Below are positions 51,717 to 60,440 of a stretch of 64,000 nt of DNA, piece by piece. A model generated the notes under the pieces. It was not told where the DNA came from. It searched no databases and saw only the letters and a list, made by a program, of their open reading frames with translations. Both the position numbers and the translations under genes were made by a program. How positions within the stretch are numbered: the stretch's first letter is position 1; the number at the start of each line of letters is the position of its first letter. Origin of the DNA: an uncultured Spirochaetaceae bacterium. Its GTDB lineage: Bacteria > Spirochaetota > Spirochaetia > Sphaerochaetales > Sphaerochaetaceae. The stretch is taken from NCBI GenBank assembly GCA_900315435.1, contig OMYY01000009.1, positions 1 to 64,000 of the forward strand, written 5' to 3'.

Positions 51717-53009
51717 ATGCATCCCCACCCTCTTGTGTCAATCGCGTGCGCGTTGACTTGCGCGTTGCCTCTGACGGCGCGATCCATCACCCTCGACGAG
51801 GCGTTAGGCGCCGCCCGGTCTGAAAACAAGGAAATCAAGGTCGCCACCCTGGAGCTCGCCCAAAGCCAGAGGGAGAACTCGGTCAACGACTGGCTTCCCT
51901 CAATCAGCCTGCAAGTCGGCGCAAGCGCCAGCGCAAGCATCATCGACAAGTCGTTCAACTCCAGTTATTCCCTGGGAGGCGTCACCTGGTCGCTGGACAG
52001 CGAGGCCCGTTCAGCCAACAAGGCCAACCGGATCCTTTCCAACGAGAGCGCCCTGCTGGCTTACCAGAGCAAGGTCAACTCCATCAACAGCAAGGTCACC
52101 ACCGCCTACTGGAACGCCGAGGCGGCGCGCCTGGCCTGGGAAAGCCGGCAGAACACCCTCAAGCGGAACCAGCGTGCACTGCAGACCATCCAGGACAAGT
52201 TCGAAGCAGGAACGGCGACCACCCTTTCCGTGAGTCAAGCGGAGATGAGCGTCGCCGACAGCCAGTACCAGGCCCAGATCGCCAGGCAGACCTACCAGAC
52301 CGCCCTGACCACTCTCTCCAATCTGACGGGTCTGGACATCGGAGAAGATACCGTCCTCCAGGAGATGCCGGGAGAGTCCACCTTGCAGGACCGTTCGCTT
52401 CTGACCGGCAGCCTGGAGGACACCACCACGATCAAGCAATACGCGCTTGCCCTCGCCAGGGCCCGTCAGACGTTGGCCGACGCAACGTCCGAAGGCAAGG
52501 GGATCTCGGTCAACGTCACCGCAAAGACCAGCTTCGGGGACACCATCTACAGCTACCGTGACCACGATGGTTCCTGGGGCTTTTCCGACTTCGCCGACAC
52601 CACCACCCTCGGGGTGACCGTCTCGGTTCCCCTGGACCACCTGTTCCGGAACTCCAGCGCCTCCATCGCCATCGACAGCGCCCGCTACGACATCCAGATT
52701 GCCGAACTGAACTTGCAACAGGCATTGGACGACCTACGGACAGACGTGGAGAACGCCATCACCAGCGTCCGGCAGACCGAGGACAATCTCCATCTTCTGG
52801 ACCACCATCTGGCGCTGGCCCAGGAGCAGCTCGAGCTGACCCAGGCAAGCTATGACGCAGGGAAAAGCAGCTTTAGCGACCTGGAAGACGCCAAACAGGC
52901 GGTCAGCGACGCCGAGCTTTCCAAAGTGCAACAACAGCTGAACCACACCATCGCGCTGTACGACCTGGCGACGCTTCTCGAGTGCCCGGTGGCCGACCTT
53001 ACCCGATAA
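51717..53009 (+). CDS. TolC-family outer-membrane efflux protein
   Basis: 430 aa. The signal peptide (about 1-22, ending LTARS) is followed by SITLDEALGAARSENKEI, the OEP start. Two OEP repeats have long helical stretches and ALTTLSNLTGL and LYDLATLLECP ends. It forms the outer duct for the downstream MFP and RND pump. SD AAAGGAGGAG. The outer-membrane gene coming first is common in spirochaetes and Bacteroidetes. Confidence 0.9.
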   Translation: MHPHPLVSIACALTCALPLTARSITLDEALGAARSENKEIKVATLELAQSQRENSVNDWLPSISLQVGASASASIIDKSFNSSYSLGGVTWSLDSEARSANKANRILSNESALLAYQSKVNSINSKVTTAYWNAEAARLAWESRQNTLKRNQRALQTIQDKFEAGTATTLSVSQAEMSVADSQYQAQIARQTYQTALTTLSNLTGLDIGEDTVLQEMPGESTLQDRSLLTGSLEDTTTIKQYALALARARQTLADATSEGKGISVNVTAKTSFGDTIYSYRDHDGSWGFSDFADTTTLGVTVSVPLDHLFRNSSASIAIDSARYDIQIAELNLQQALDDLRTDVENAITSVRQTEDNLHLLDHHLALAQEQLELTQASYDAGKSSFSDLEDAKQAVSDAELSKVQQQLNHTIALYDLATLLECPVADLTR

Positions 53010-53025
53010 CAGGAGGAAGTTTTGT

Positions 53026-54000
53026 ATGGAAGATGAAGAAAAGATGAACACCAAAGAAACCCCTGAAGGAAGCCCCAAACCAGGCATTCTTGACCGCATC
53101 GTCACGATTGTCCTGCTCGCCATCTGCCTGCTCATGGCATATCTGGTCGCCAAGCCGTTGATCGGCAAGGTCTCCGGGAACGACGCGGAGCCGAAAGGCC
53201 CTGCCAAAACTACCGAGGCGGTGGTCAACGTCAGCACCTACACGGTCGAGCCCGCCACCTTCGTGCGTACCTCGACGATGGGGGCCCAGCTCGAAGGAAG
53301 CATGGACGCCCACAACCTCTACTCGACCGAGGTGGCCGGCACGCTGACCGCGCTCGACCTTTCTGTCGGTCAGACCATCCAGGCCGGCCAGGTGATCGGC
53401 ACGGTAGACCCCTCCACCCCGGGCGAGGTCTACAAGCCCACCGCCATCAAGGCGACCATCGGGGGAACGGTCTACACGGTGGACAGCTATGTCGGTCAGC
53501 GGATCACCACCGGCACCAGCCTGGCCACCGTCGGCTCCTCTGGCGAGCTCGAAGTGGTGGCCCATGTGGCGGAGCGCTATCTTTCCACCTTGGAGGAAGG
53601 CATGCAGGCGACCTTTACCGCCAGCGCCTGGCCAGACGAGCGCTTCGCGGCCACCATCAAGACCATTAGCCCGACGGTCAACACGACCAACCGCACCGTC
53701 GAGGTGACCCTTTCCATCGACAAGCCCGACGCCCGCCTGAAGGAGGGCATGTATGTCTCCCTGCGGCTGACCATCGACCAGGTGGACGGCGCGCTCACCA
53801 TTCCCTCCACCGCTCTGACCACTTATCTTGGAGAGTATGTCGTCTATGTGGCGGACGGAGAAAACGCCAGGCGCGTGCCCGTCACCCTCGGGTCCGCCAA
53901 CGACACCCAGACCGTCATCACCAGTGGTCTCAAAGCCGGCGACCAGGTAATCACCGCGGGCAACGTCACCGAAGGCACCAGGATCTCCGTGGTCAAGTGA
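53026..54000 (+). CDS. RND efflux periplasmic adaptor (membrane fusion protein)
   Basis: 324 aa. N-terminal anchor helix about 24-46. The lipoyl-like half motifs are GTLTALDLSVGQTIQAGQVIG and GGTVYTVDSYVGQRITTG. They are separated by a very short linker in place of the long alpha-hairpin seen in MexA/AcrA. The beta-barrel follows (RFAATIKTISP...), then VPVTLGSANDTQTVITSGLKAG. It bridges pump and TolC. SD AGGAGGAAG; 16 bp after tolC. Confidence 0.9.
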   Translation: MEDEEKMNTKETPEGSPKPGILDRIVTIVLLAICLLMAYLVAKPLIGKVSGNDAEPKGPAKTTEAVVNVSTYTVEPATFVRTSTMGAQLEGSMDAHNLYSTEVAGTLTALDLSVGQTIQAGQVIGTVDPSTPGEVYKPTAIKATIGGTVYTVDSYVGQRITTGTSLATVGSSGELEVVAHVAERYLSTLEEGMQATFTASAWPDERFAATIKTISPTVNTTNRTVEVTLSIDKPDARLKEGMYVSLRLTIDQVDGALTIPSTALTTYLGEYVVYVADGENARRVPVTLGSANDTQTVITSGLKAGDQVITAGNVTEGTRISVVK

Positions 54001-54009
54001 GGCGAACCG

Positions 54010-57000
54010 ATGCAGATTTCCGAATTCTCCGTACGCAGGCCCATTTTCATCACCATGGTCTTTACCGTGGTGCTGGTCATCTGCGCCATGTTTCTTCCAT
54101 CCTTGCAAATCGCGCTCTATCCCAACGTGTCGATGCCGATCATGGCCGTCATGGTCAGCATGGACGATGAGGTGGATCCTGAAGCTGTCGAGCAGCAGGT
54201 CGCCAAGGTGATGGAGAACCGGCTCGGTTCCATCCAGAACCTTCATACGATGACCACCAGTTCCAGCGAGACGAGGGCGATCGCCATCCTGGAATTCAAT
54301 TACGGTACCGACCTGGACGAAGCCGAGGAGGATGTGCAGACGGTCGTCAATCGTCTGAACAGCGGTTCCACCCTGCCTGACTGGGCGGGAACCGCCACCT
54401 TGTTCCGTTTTGACCGGCGCACCAACAGCAGCTTCATGCGCCTGTACATGGCCGGATCCAACGACCTGAACGAGCTCTACACGATTGCCGAGAACGACGT
54501 CATGCCGATGCTCCAGCGTGTCGAGGGGGTCAGCCAGGTATCGGTTGCCGGCACCGGCAGCGTCGAGTACGACGTCAATGTCGATCCGGTCAGGCTTGCC
54601 AGCTACGGACTGACCCTGTCCCAGGTCAGGACCGCCTTGGCGGCTGAGAACATCCAGCAGAGCATGGGTGAAATCACCCAGAACGAGAGGAACTACACCA
54701 TCAGCACCGACTCCCGTTTCCGGAGCCTGGATGATGTGCGGAAGACCCGTATCTCGACTTTGGGCGGAGTCTCGGTCACCGTCGACGATATCGCGACCGT
54801 CACCCAAGGCGAAGGTACCTCGCAGGAGCGCTATCGCGATGGCAGCAGGATCATCCAGCTCACTATCTCCAACGAGAGCGACACCAACAGCGCGACCGTC
54901 GCGAAAGCGGTCCGTGCCGAGCTTCCGACAATCAACGACTCGCTCCCGGAAGGAATCAAGGTCGAAATCCAAAGGGATGACACGACGATGATCAGTTCCA
55001 CGCTGGACGAGGTCTACGCTAGCGCCATCGAGGGAGTCCTGCTGGCCGCATTGGTCATCTTCCTTTTCCTGCGCAACATCAAGGCGACGGTCATCATCAG
55101 CCTTTCCATGCCGATTTCCATCCTGGTCACCCTGATGGTGATGAGCATTGCCGACATCACCGTCAACAGCATGTCGATGGCCGGGCTGATCCTAGGTATC
55201 GGCATGATTGTCGACGCATCCACCCTCAATCTGGAAAACACCTACAACTTCCGTATCCAAGGCAAGAGCGCGGCGGCGAGCGCCATTCTCGGCAGCCAGG
55301 ACATGGCGGCCGCCAACCTTGGCTCGACGCTGACCACCATCTGCGTGTTTCTGCCCCTGATCATCTTCAAGAACAAGCTGGAGATGATCGGCATCATGTT
55401 CCAGGATCTGATCTATACCGTCTGTATTTCCCTAGCCGTCTCACTTGTCGTCGCCCAGACCCTGGTCCCCGCCCTCTGCGGCTCGATCCTGCGCCTTGAC
55501 TCCCGTACCCAGAAACCGCTCCGGTTCGCGCCGCTGCGCAAAATCGACGGGGGCAGCAACAGGTTCGAGAAGCGGTTGGAGGATGTCTACGCCAAGAGCT
55601 TGCAGTACTGCCTGAACCACCGGTTCCTGATCATCATGGTCCTGGCGCTGACGATGGTCTACTCGTTCGGCAAAGTGGGAAGGATCGGCATGAACCTGAC
55701 TCCGCGCATGAATACCGACGACTCGGTCTCCATGAGCCTGACACTGCCGGCCGGCACCAACAAGAACGCCACACGCAGGGAGCTGTTCGCCATGCAGCAG
55801 AAGATCATCGAGCAGATTCCCAAGGAGGCCTATGACGAAATCCTGGTCAACGTGGGTACCTCGAATACCGGCACGATCGAGCTGGACATGCCTGACATCA
55901 CCCGGCAGACCATCAGCGCGGGCGAACTGAAGAACATGCTCCGTCCGCTCTTGAAGGACAACCCCGCGGCAACGTGGGCGTTCAGCGCTGGCCGTGGCCC
56001 GGGTGGCGGCAGCGCCATCACCATCCAGGTCAAAGGCAGGGACACCCAGGCGATAGCCGAAGCTGTCAATGAGATTGCCGCGATCATCGTCACTCACGTG
56101 CCCGAGGCGGTCGATGTCAGTACCGACCTGGAGGATGGAGCCCCGAGAATCGCCATGCAGATCGATCAGGAGCGAGCCAAGGATCTGGGACTGACGGTCA
56201 GCCAGATCGCCACCACGGTCAGCTATGCGGTCAGTGGCACCACCGCCACCACAATCAGCACCTTCGACGCCGACAACTCCTATGACCTGGTAGTCAAGAT
56301 GGACGAGGACAAGCTCTCTTCCATCGGCCAGCTCGGCGGCCTTTTGGTGACCGGATCCAATGGACCGGTCTCGCTGGACCAGGTCGCCACCTTCTCGGTC
56401 AGCAACGGCCCGCTGTCAATCAGCCGGGAGAACAAGCAACGGGTCAACGAGGTGACCGCGGGACTTGCCGACGGATACTCGGCCAACGAGGTCCAAGCCA
56501 AAATCAACGAAGCGCTCGACCAGTATTTCACCGCCCCCGAGGGAGTGACGGTCGAACAGAACGGCGACATGCAGCAACTAGCCGAGTATGGCCCGACGTT
56601 GGTCTTGATCGTGATCCTCGCCCTGCTGCTCGTCTTCGCCGTCATGGCGGCGCAGTTCGAGAGCCTGGTCGACCCATTCATCATCTTCGCCACTGTCCCG
56701 TTATTGATGATTGGCGTCATCTGGATCCACATCTGGATGGGCCAAAGCTTCAGCCTGTTCTCCATCGTCGGTGTGGTCGCCCTCATCGGCGTGGTCGTCA
56801 ACAACGGCATCGTCCTGGTCGACACGATCAACCGGCGGGTGCGCAAGCATGTGCCGGTGCGGCAGGCCTGTATCGAATCGGCACGGCTCAGGCTCAGGCC
56901 GATTCTGATGACGACGCTGACCACCGTGCTGGGTATGGTGCCCATGGCCTTCTTCCCCGGCGACGGCGCGGAGATGATGCAACCGATCGCGCTGACCTTT

Positions 57001-57180
57001 TTCGGTGGCCTGATCAGCGGCGCCTTCCTCACCCTGTATCTTTCCCCGGTCCTCTACTCGCTTTTCAACTCCCGCAGGGAGCGCAAGTACGACGACCCGA
57101 AGACGCTGGCGAACCAGCTGGCGCGCTTTGACAAGGAACGGGCGGAGCAGCAAATCAAAGAAGCACTTCAAACCAAATAA
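54010..57180 (+). CDS. RND-family efflux permease (HAE1/AcrB-like)
   Basis: 1056 aa. Twelve membrane helices in two halves, each with a large periplasmic loop. It starts ISEFSVRRPIFITMVFTVV. TM4 reads LGIGMIVDASTLNLENT: the paired Asp of AcrB (D407/D408) is reduced to Asp-Ala. TM10 has IGVVVNNGIVLVD in place of the Lys helix of AcrB, as in SwrC-like pumps. Proton coupling may therefore differ. Probably exports lipophilic drugs, bile salts or lipids (inference). It follows the MFP by 9 bp; a hairpin follows. Confidence 0.93.
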   Translation: MQISEFSVRRPIFITMVFTVVLVICAMFLPSLQIALYPNVSMPIMAVMVSMDDEVDPEAVEQQVAKVMENRLGSIQNLHTMTTSSSETRAIAILEFNYGTDLDEAEEDVQTVVNRLNSGSTLPDWAGTATLFRFDRRTNSSFMRLYMAGSNDLNELYTIAENDVMPMLQRVEGVSQVSVAGTGSVEYDVNVDPVRLASYGLTLSQVRTALAAENIQQSMGEITQNERNYTISTDSRFRSLDDVRKTRISTLGGVSVTVDDIATVTQGEGTSQERYRDGSRIIQLTISNESDTNSATVAKAVRAELPTINDSLPEGIKVEIQRDDTTMISSTLDEVYASAIEGVLLAALVIFLFLRNIKATVIISLSMPISILVTLMVMSIADITVNSMSMAGLILGIGMIVDASTLNLENTYNFRIQGKSAAASAILGSQDMAAANLGSTLTTICVFLPLIIFKNKLEMIGIMFQDLIYTVCISLAVSLVVAQTLVPALCGSILRLDSRTQKPLRFAPLRKIDGGSNRFEKRLEDVYAKSLQYCLNHRFLIIMVLALTMVYSFGKVGRIGMNLTPRMNTDDSVSMSLTLPAGTNKNATRRELFAMQQKIIEQIPKEAYDEILVNVGTSNTGTIELDMPDITRQTISAGELKNMLRPLLKDNPAATWAFSAGRGPGGGSAITIQVKGRDTQAIAEAVNEIAAIIVTHVPEAVDVSTDLEDGAPRIAMQIDQERAKDLGLTVSQIATTVSYAVSGTTATTISTFDADNSYDLVVKMDEDKLSSIGQLGGLLVTGSNGPVSLDQVATFSVSNGPLSISRENKQRVNEVTAGLADGYSANEVQAKINEALDQYFTAPEGVTVEQNGDMQQLAEYGPTLVLIVILALLLVFAVMAAQFESLVDPFIIFATVPLLMIGVIWIHIWMGQSFSLFSIVGVVALIGVVVNNGIVLVDTINRRVRKHVPVRQACIESARLRLRPILMTTLTTVLGMVPMAFFPGDGAEMMQPIALTFFGGLISGAFLTLYLSPVLYSLFNSRRERKYDDPKTLANQLARFDKERAEQQIKEALQTK

Positions 57181-57184
57181 TCCC

Positions 57185-57221
57185 CAGGGGACTGTATCGC
57201 GACAGCTCCCCTGCCGTTTTC
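57185..57221 (+). terminator. Terminator of the efflux operon
   Basis: CAGGGGACTGT, ATCGCG loop, ACAGCTCCCCTG (one bulged base), then CCGTTTT. Lies 5 nt after the RND stop. Confidence 0.75.
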
Positions 57222-57226
57222 CCCGT

Positions 57227-57259
57227 TCGCCCAAGGAAACCCTTCTTCTCCTTGGGCGA
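57227..57259. repeat. Second perfect hairpin downstream of the terminator
   Basis: TCGCCCAAGGA, 11-nt loop, TCCTTGGGCGA: 11-bp perfect inverted repeat without a T-run. It may be a backup processing hairpin or an element of the next operon's upstream region. Confidence 0.55.
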
Positions 57260-57343
57260 CACGCCATTTCACCATCATGCGACCCTTCTCCGCCCTCAGC
57301 ATGGACGCTGGCATCCCACAGGCGCAAAGGGATAAAAAACTTG

Positions 57344-57382
57344 TTGACACGTATCAAAACACCTTTATACTGATACGTATCA
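57344..57382 (+). promoter_or_regulatory. LacI-type promoter with two operators
   Basis: TTGACA (57344-57349), 16-nt spacer, TATACT (57366-57371). Operator 1, TGACACGTATCA (57345-57356), overlaps the -35; operator 2, TGATACGTATCA (57371-57382), is a perfect palindrome at the start-site region. They differ at one base and lie 26 bp apart. Both would block polymerase when bound by the LacI-type regulator at 63015 (inference). Confidence 0.8.
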
Positions 57383-57394
57383 AAGGTGGAATAC

Positions 57395-58234
57395 ATGTAC
57401 ACAAGGCACAATGAAAAGCTTTTAGCTGCAAGGAAAAAGAAAGCAGCGCTCGTGGCTGCCCATCGTGGCGCCATGGGGGGCTCTGTCATCCAGAATACGA
57501 CTCTTGCCTATAAAACCGCCCTCATGGGAGGAGCTGACTGCATCGAGATGGATGTCGTGGAAAGCACCGATGGTGTCTTCTTTGCCGTCCATAACGGGGA
57601 AGAGAAACATCTTCTGCATATGGACAAGGACATCCGTACCTGCAGTTCGGCGGAGATTGAAACATATCATTGCTACAACTCATTGCAAAATCGGATGGTC
57701 CACCAAAAACTGGAGCGGGTCGCGGATATCCTTCCTCGTTTCCGCAATACATGCTTTATCAACATCGACCGGTCTTGGTTTTATTGGCCCGATGCCATCA
57801 CCCTCCTGTCCGGTTTCCATATGGAGGACCAAATCATCCTGAAAGCTCCACCGGAGGACAAATACCTCGACATCCTTGAGCAGAGCGGATCCGACATCAT
57901 GTTCATGCCGATCATACGCAATGTCGACGAATGGGAAAAGACGGAAAGAAGGAACATCAATGTCGTGGCTGCGGAATTCGTTTTCGACGACCTTTCCAAT
58001 CCCGTCGTTTCCCCCGCTTTCATCGACAGCCTGCATGCCAAGCATGTGTTGACCTGGGTCAACGCCCTCACGCTCTGGGATGACAAGTCGATTTCGGGAT
58101 TCCTCGACGACAACCTTTCCATCAGCGAAGGACCGGATGCCGGTTGGGGCAAGTTGCGGGCTATGGGTTTCGATATCCTGCAAACCGACTGGCCGGGTTT
58201 ACTGTACGCGTATCTCAAAACGAAAAAAGTTTGA
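57395..58234 (+). CDS. Glycerophosphodiester phosphodiesterase-like protein
   Basis: 279 aa from ATG 57395 (AAGGTGG upstream). GDPD layout: AAHRG (H23, R24), the PENT-like VIQNTT, CIEMDV (E51, D53), AVHNG (H66) and FINIDRSW (D125). H23, E51, D53 and H66 are kept, but the usual HD is H66-N67, PEN is QN and the metal Glu is Asp125. No signal peptide, so it is cytoplasmic, unlike GlpQ. It may cleave glycerophosphodiesters after import. First gene of the LacI-type operon. Confidence 0.8.
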   Translation: MYTRHNEKLLAARKKKAALVAAHRGAMGGSVIQNTTLAYKTALMGGADCIEMDVVESTDGVFFAVHNGEEKHLLHMDKDIRTCSSAEIETYHCYNSLQNRMVHQKLERVADILPRFRNTCFINIDRSWFYWPDAITLLSGFHMEDQIILKAPPEDKYLDILEQSGSDIMFMPIIRNVDEWEKTERRNINVVAAEFVFDDLSNPVVSPAFIDSLHAKHVLTWVNALTLWDDKSISGFLDDNLSISEGPDAGWGKLRAMGFDILQTDWPGLLYAYLKTKKV

Positions 58235-58251
58235 TCCACAAGGAGGACAAC

Positions 58252-59313
58252 ATGAAAAAAAGAATCACCTTGGCTCTGGTGCTGGCGTCGCTCATCCCCG
58301 CACTCGTATTCGCAAACGGCTCAAAAGAAAACGCGCCATCGGCAGCCGCGTCAAAGACAGAGGAATCTGTCGACTACTCTCAGGAATTGGTAATCTATAC
58401 CAACTCCGGCAGTAGCGGAAGGGCCGAATGGCTCACGGAAAGGGCAGCCAAAGAGGGCTTCAAGCTCACCATCGTCTCTGGCGGCGCGGGAGAAATCACC
58501 AACCGCGTATTGGCGGAAAAGAACAATCCGGTGGTTGACGTCATCTATGGCCTCAACTCCCTGAAGTGGTATCAGATCAAGAACGAAGACCTGCTCCTTC
58601 CCTATCGCCCGTCTTGGGCCGGGCAGGTCGACACCAGTCTTGGAGACAACGAGACATTCTTCCCGATTGTCGCCCAGCCATTGGTGCTCATCTACAACAA
58701 AGACATGCCTGACCCGCCCAAGAAGTGGGATGATCTTCTCAATCCTTCGTTCAAGAATCGGTTCACCATGCTCAGGCTTGCGGGAGGTACCGCGCAGACC
58801 ATGCTTGCCGGTCTCTGCACCCGTTTCCGTGACGACAAGGGAGTTGAAGGCGTTTCGCAGGAAGGATGGGATTTCATCAAGGCGTTGTACCAGAACGCCC
58901 ATGTAGAGATCCATGGAGAAGACTATGTCGGCTCTCTCGTCGATGGCTCCATGCCCGTGAGCGAGATGTGGGGCAGCGGCGTCATCCAGTACCAAAAGGA
59001 AAGGAACACGACCTTCGGAATCGTTCTTCCCGAGGAAGGCGAGCCGTATGTCGTCGAGCAGGTCGGCATTCTGAAATCGTCCAAGCATCCCGCGTTGGCA
59101 AAGGCATTCGTCGACTGGTTTGGTTCGGCGGAAATCCAGGCAGAATGGTGTCAGAAGTTCGGGACCATTCCCGCGCAACCGAAAGCTTTGGCAACCGCAT
59201 CGGAAGACGTAAAGGCGTTTGCCAACGCGTGCAAGGCGCAACCGATGGACTGGACTTGGGTTTCTGAACATCTTGACGCATGGGTCGAGAAAGTCGAACT
59301 CGAGTTCCTCTAA
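58252..59313 (+). CDS. ABC transporter substrate-binding protein (AfuA/Fbp type)
   Basis: 353 aa. The signal peptide (about 1-21) ends VFA before NGSKENAPS. ELVIYTNSGSSGRAEWL, GGAGEITNRVLAEKNNP and PLVLIYNKDMPDPPKKWDDL follow the type II iron/polyamine-like fold of AfuA, PhnS and FbpA. Iron-binding tyrosine pairs are not evident; the GSSG loop would suit a phosphate or sulfate group. Substrate inferred as a phosphorylated organic compound from the GDPD and HAD neighbours. SD AAGGAGG. Confidence 0.85.
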   Translation: MKKRITLALVLASLIPALVFANGSKENAPSAAASKTEESVDYSQELVIYTNSGSSGRAEWLTERAAKEGFKLTIVSGGAGEITNRVLAEKNNPVVDVIYGLNSLKWYQIKNEDLLLPYRPSWAGQVDTSLGDNETFFPIVAQPLVLIYNKDMPDPPKKWDDLLNPSFKNRFTMLRLAGGTAQTMLAGLCTRFRDDKGVEGVSQEGWDFIKALYQNAHVEIHGEDYVGSLVDGSMPVSEMWGSGVIQYQKERNTTFGIVLPEEGEPYVVEQVGILKSSKHPALAKAFVDWFGSAEIQAEWCQKFGTIPAQPKALATASEDVKAFANACKAQPMDWTWVSEHLDAWVEKVELEFL

Positions 59314-59417
59314 TCGGTACTACCTAGGGTTGCCGCGCAAAACGGCAACCCATGAGGCTGCCTCGAAGTTCTTTCGGGACAGCCCGTTTTCCTTTCATTC
59401 GGAGAAGAGGCACCAAC

Positions 59418-60437
59418 ATGATTGAACTAAAGGATATCGAAATCAAATATGGCGATTTCACCGCCATAAAAAAACTTAATCTGACCATTCACGACGGGGA
59501 ATTCTTTACGTTCCTTGGCCCTTCCGGTTGTGGTAAAACCACGACGTTACGATGTCTGGCAGGGTTCATCCAACCCTCCAAAGGCGCCGTCATCATCGAT
59601 GGGAAGGATGTGACATCCTTCAGCGCGGAGAAAAGGCGTATCGGCATGGTCTTCCAAAGCTATGCCCTCTTCCCGACCATGACGGTCTATGAAAACCTGG
59701 CCTTCGGTCTCAAGGTGAAAAAACTGCCAAAAGATGTCATCGACCAAAAAGTGCGGAAAGTAGCCGAGACCGTGTCCATCACCCCGGAGCAACTTTCCCG
59801 CGGTGTCTCGGAGCTTTCAGGCGGACAGCAGCAACGGGTCGCTTTGGCACGCGCCATCGTCCTCGAGCCCCGCATTCTCTGTCTCGACGAACCGCTCTCC
59901 AACCTTGACGCGAAGCTTCGGGTCGAATTGCGGGCGGAGATCAAAGCGCTCCAAAGCCGCTTGCAAATCACCACGCTCTATGTCACTCACGACCAGACAG
60001 AGGCCCTAACCCTTTCCGACCGCATCGCGGTTTTCCGCAATGGAGCCATAGAGCAGGTCGGCACACCATACGAAATATACAACAAATCCTCATCCCGATT
60101 CGTCTGCGGGTTCATCGGCGACATCAATCATTTCTCCCAACAGGTGGTGAGCCGTCTCATCGAGCGCTACCACATTCCTCTAGACGCGTCGACAGATGCG
60201 TTCATCCGAATAGAACGCATGCACCGCGTCAGAGAAAATGCGGACGGCATTGTCCTGAGAACGAAAGTCTTGTCATCGGAATTCGACGGGTCGACGACGA
60301 AATACACGTTGGATTACGATGGCCAGACCATCAAATTCCTGGAACTCAACGACGGGAGCGCGGTCCCACAAACAGGCAAGGACCTTTTCCTCTCTTTCAA
60401 TCCAGAAGATGTCTTGCAGTACCATGCGGAGGCTTGA
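59418..60437 (+). CDS. ABC transporter ATP-binding protein
   Basis: 339 aa from ATG 59418 (AGAGG upstream). Walker A GPSGCGKTT (34-42), VFQSYALFPTMTVYENLAFG, signature LSGGQQQR, Walker B LCLDEPLSNLD and VTHDQTEA are complete. The C-terminal 100 residues form a TOBE-like regulatory domain, as in PotA/FbpC/UgpC-type subunits. It energises the fused permease encoded 3 bp downstream. The 104-bp gap to the binding-protein gene contains no clear terminator. Confidence 0.95.
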   Translation: MIELKDIEIKYGDFTAIKKLNLTIHDGEFFTFLGPSGCGKTTTLRCLAGFIQPSKGAVIIDGKDVTSFSAEKRRIGMVFQSYALFPTMTVYENLAFGLKVKKLPKDVIDQKVRKVAETVSITPEQLSRGVSELSGGQQQRVALARAIVLEPRILCLDEPLSNLDAKLRVELRAEIKALQSRLQITTLYVTHDQTEALTLSDRIAVFRNGAIEQVGTPYEIYNKSSSRFVCGFIGDINHFSQQVVSRLIERYHIPLDASTDAFIRIERMHRVRENADGIVLRTKVLSSEFDGSTTKYTLDYDGQTIKFLELNDGSAVPQTGKDLFLSFNPEDVLQYHAEA

Positions 60438-60440
60438 GAC

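Noticed and set aside
52999-54972. 657-codon open frame antisense to the MFP and RND genes
   Set aside because: Composition (D/G/H/R-rich, no hydrophobic pattern) is typical of a shadow frame; the sense frames encode recognisable efflux proteins.
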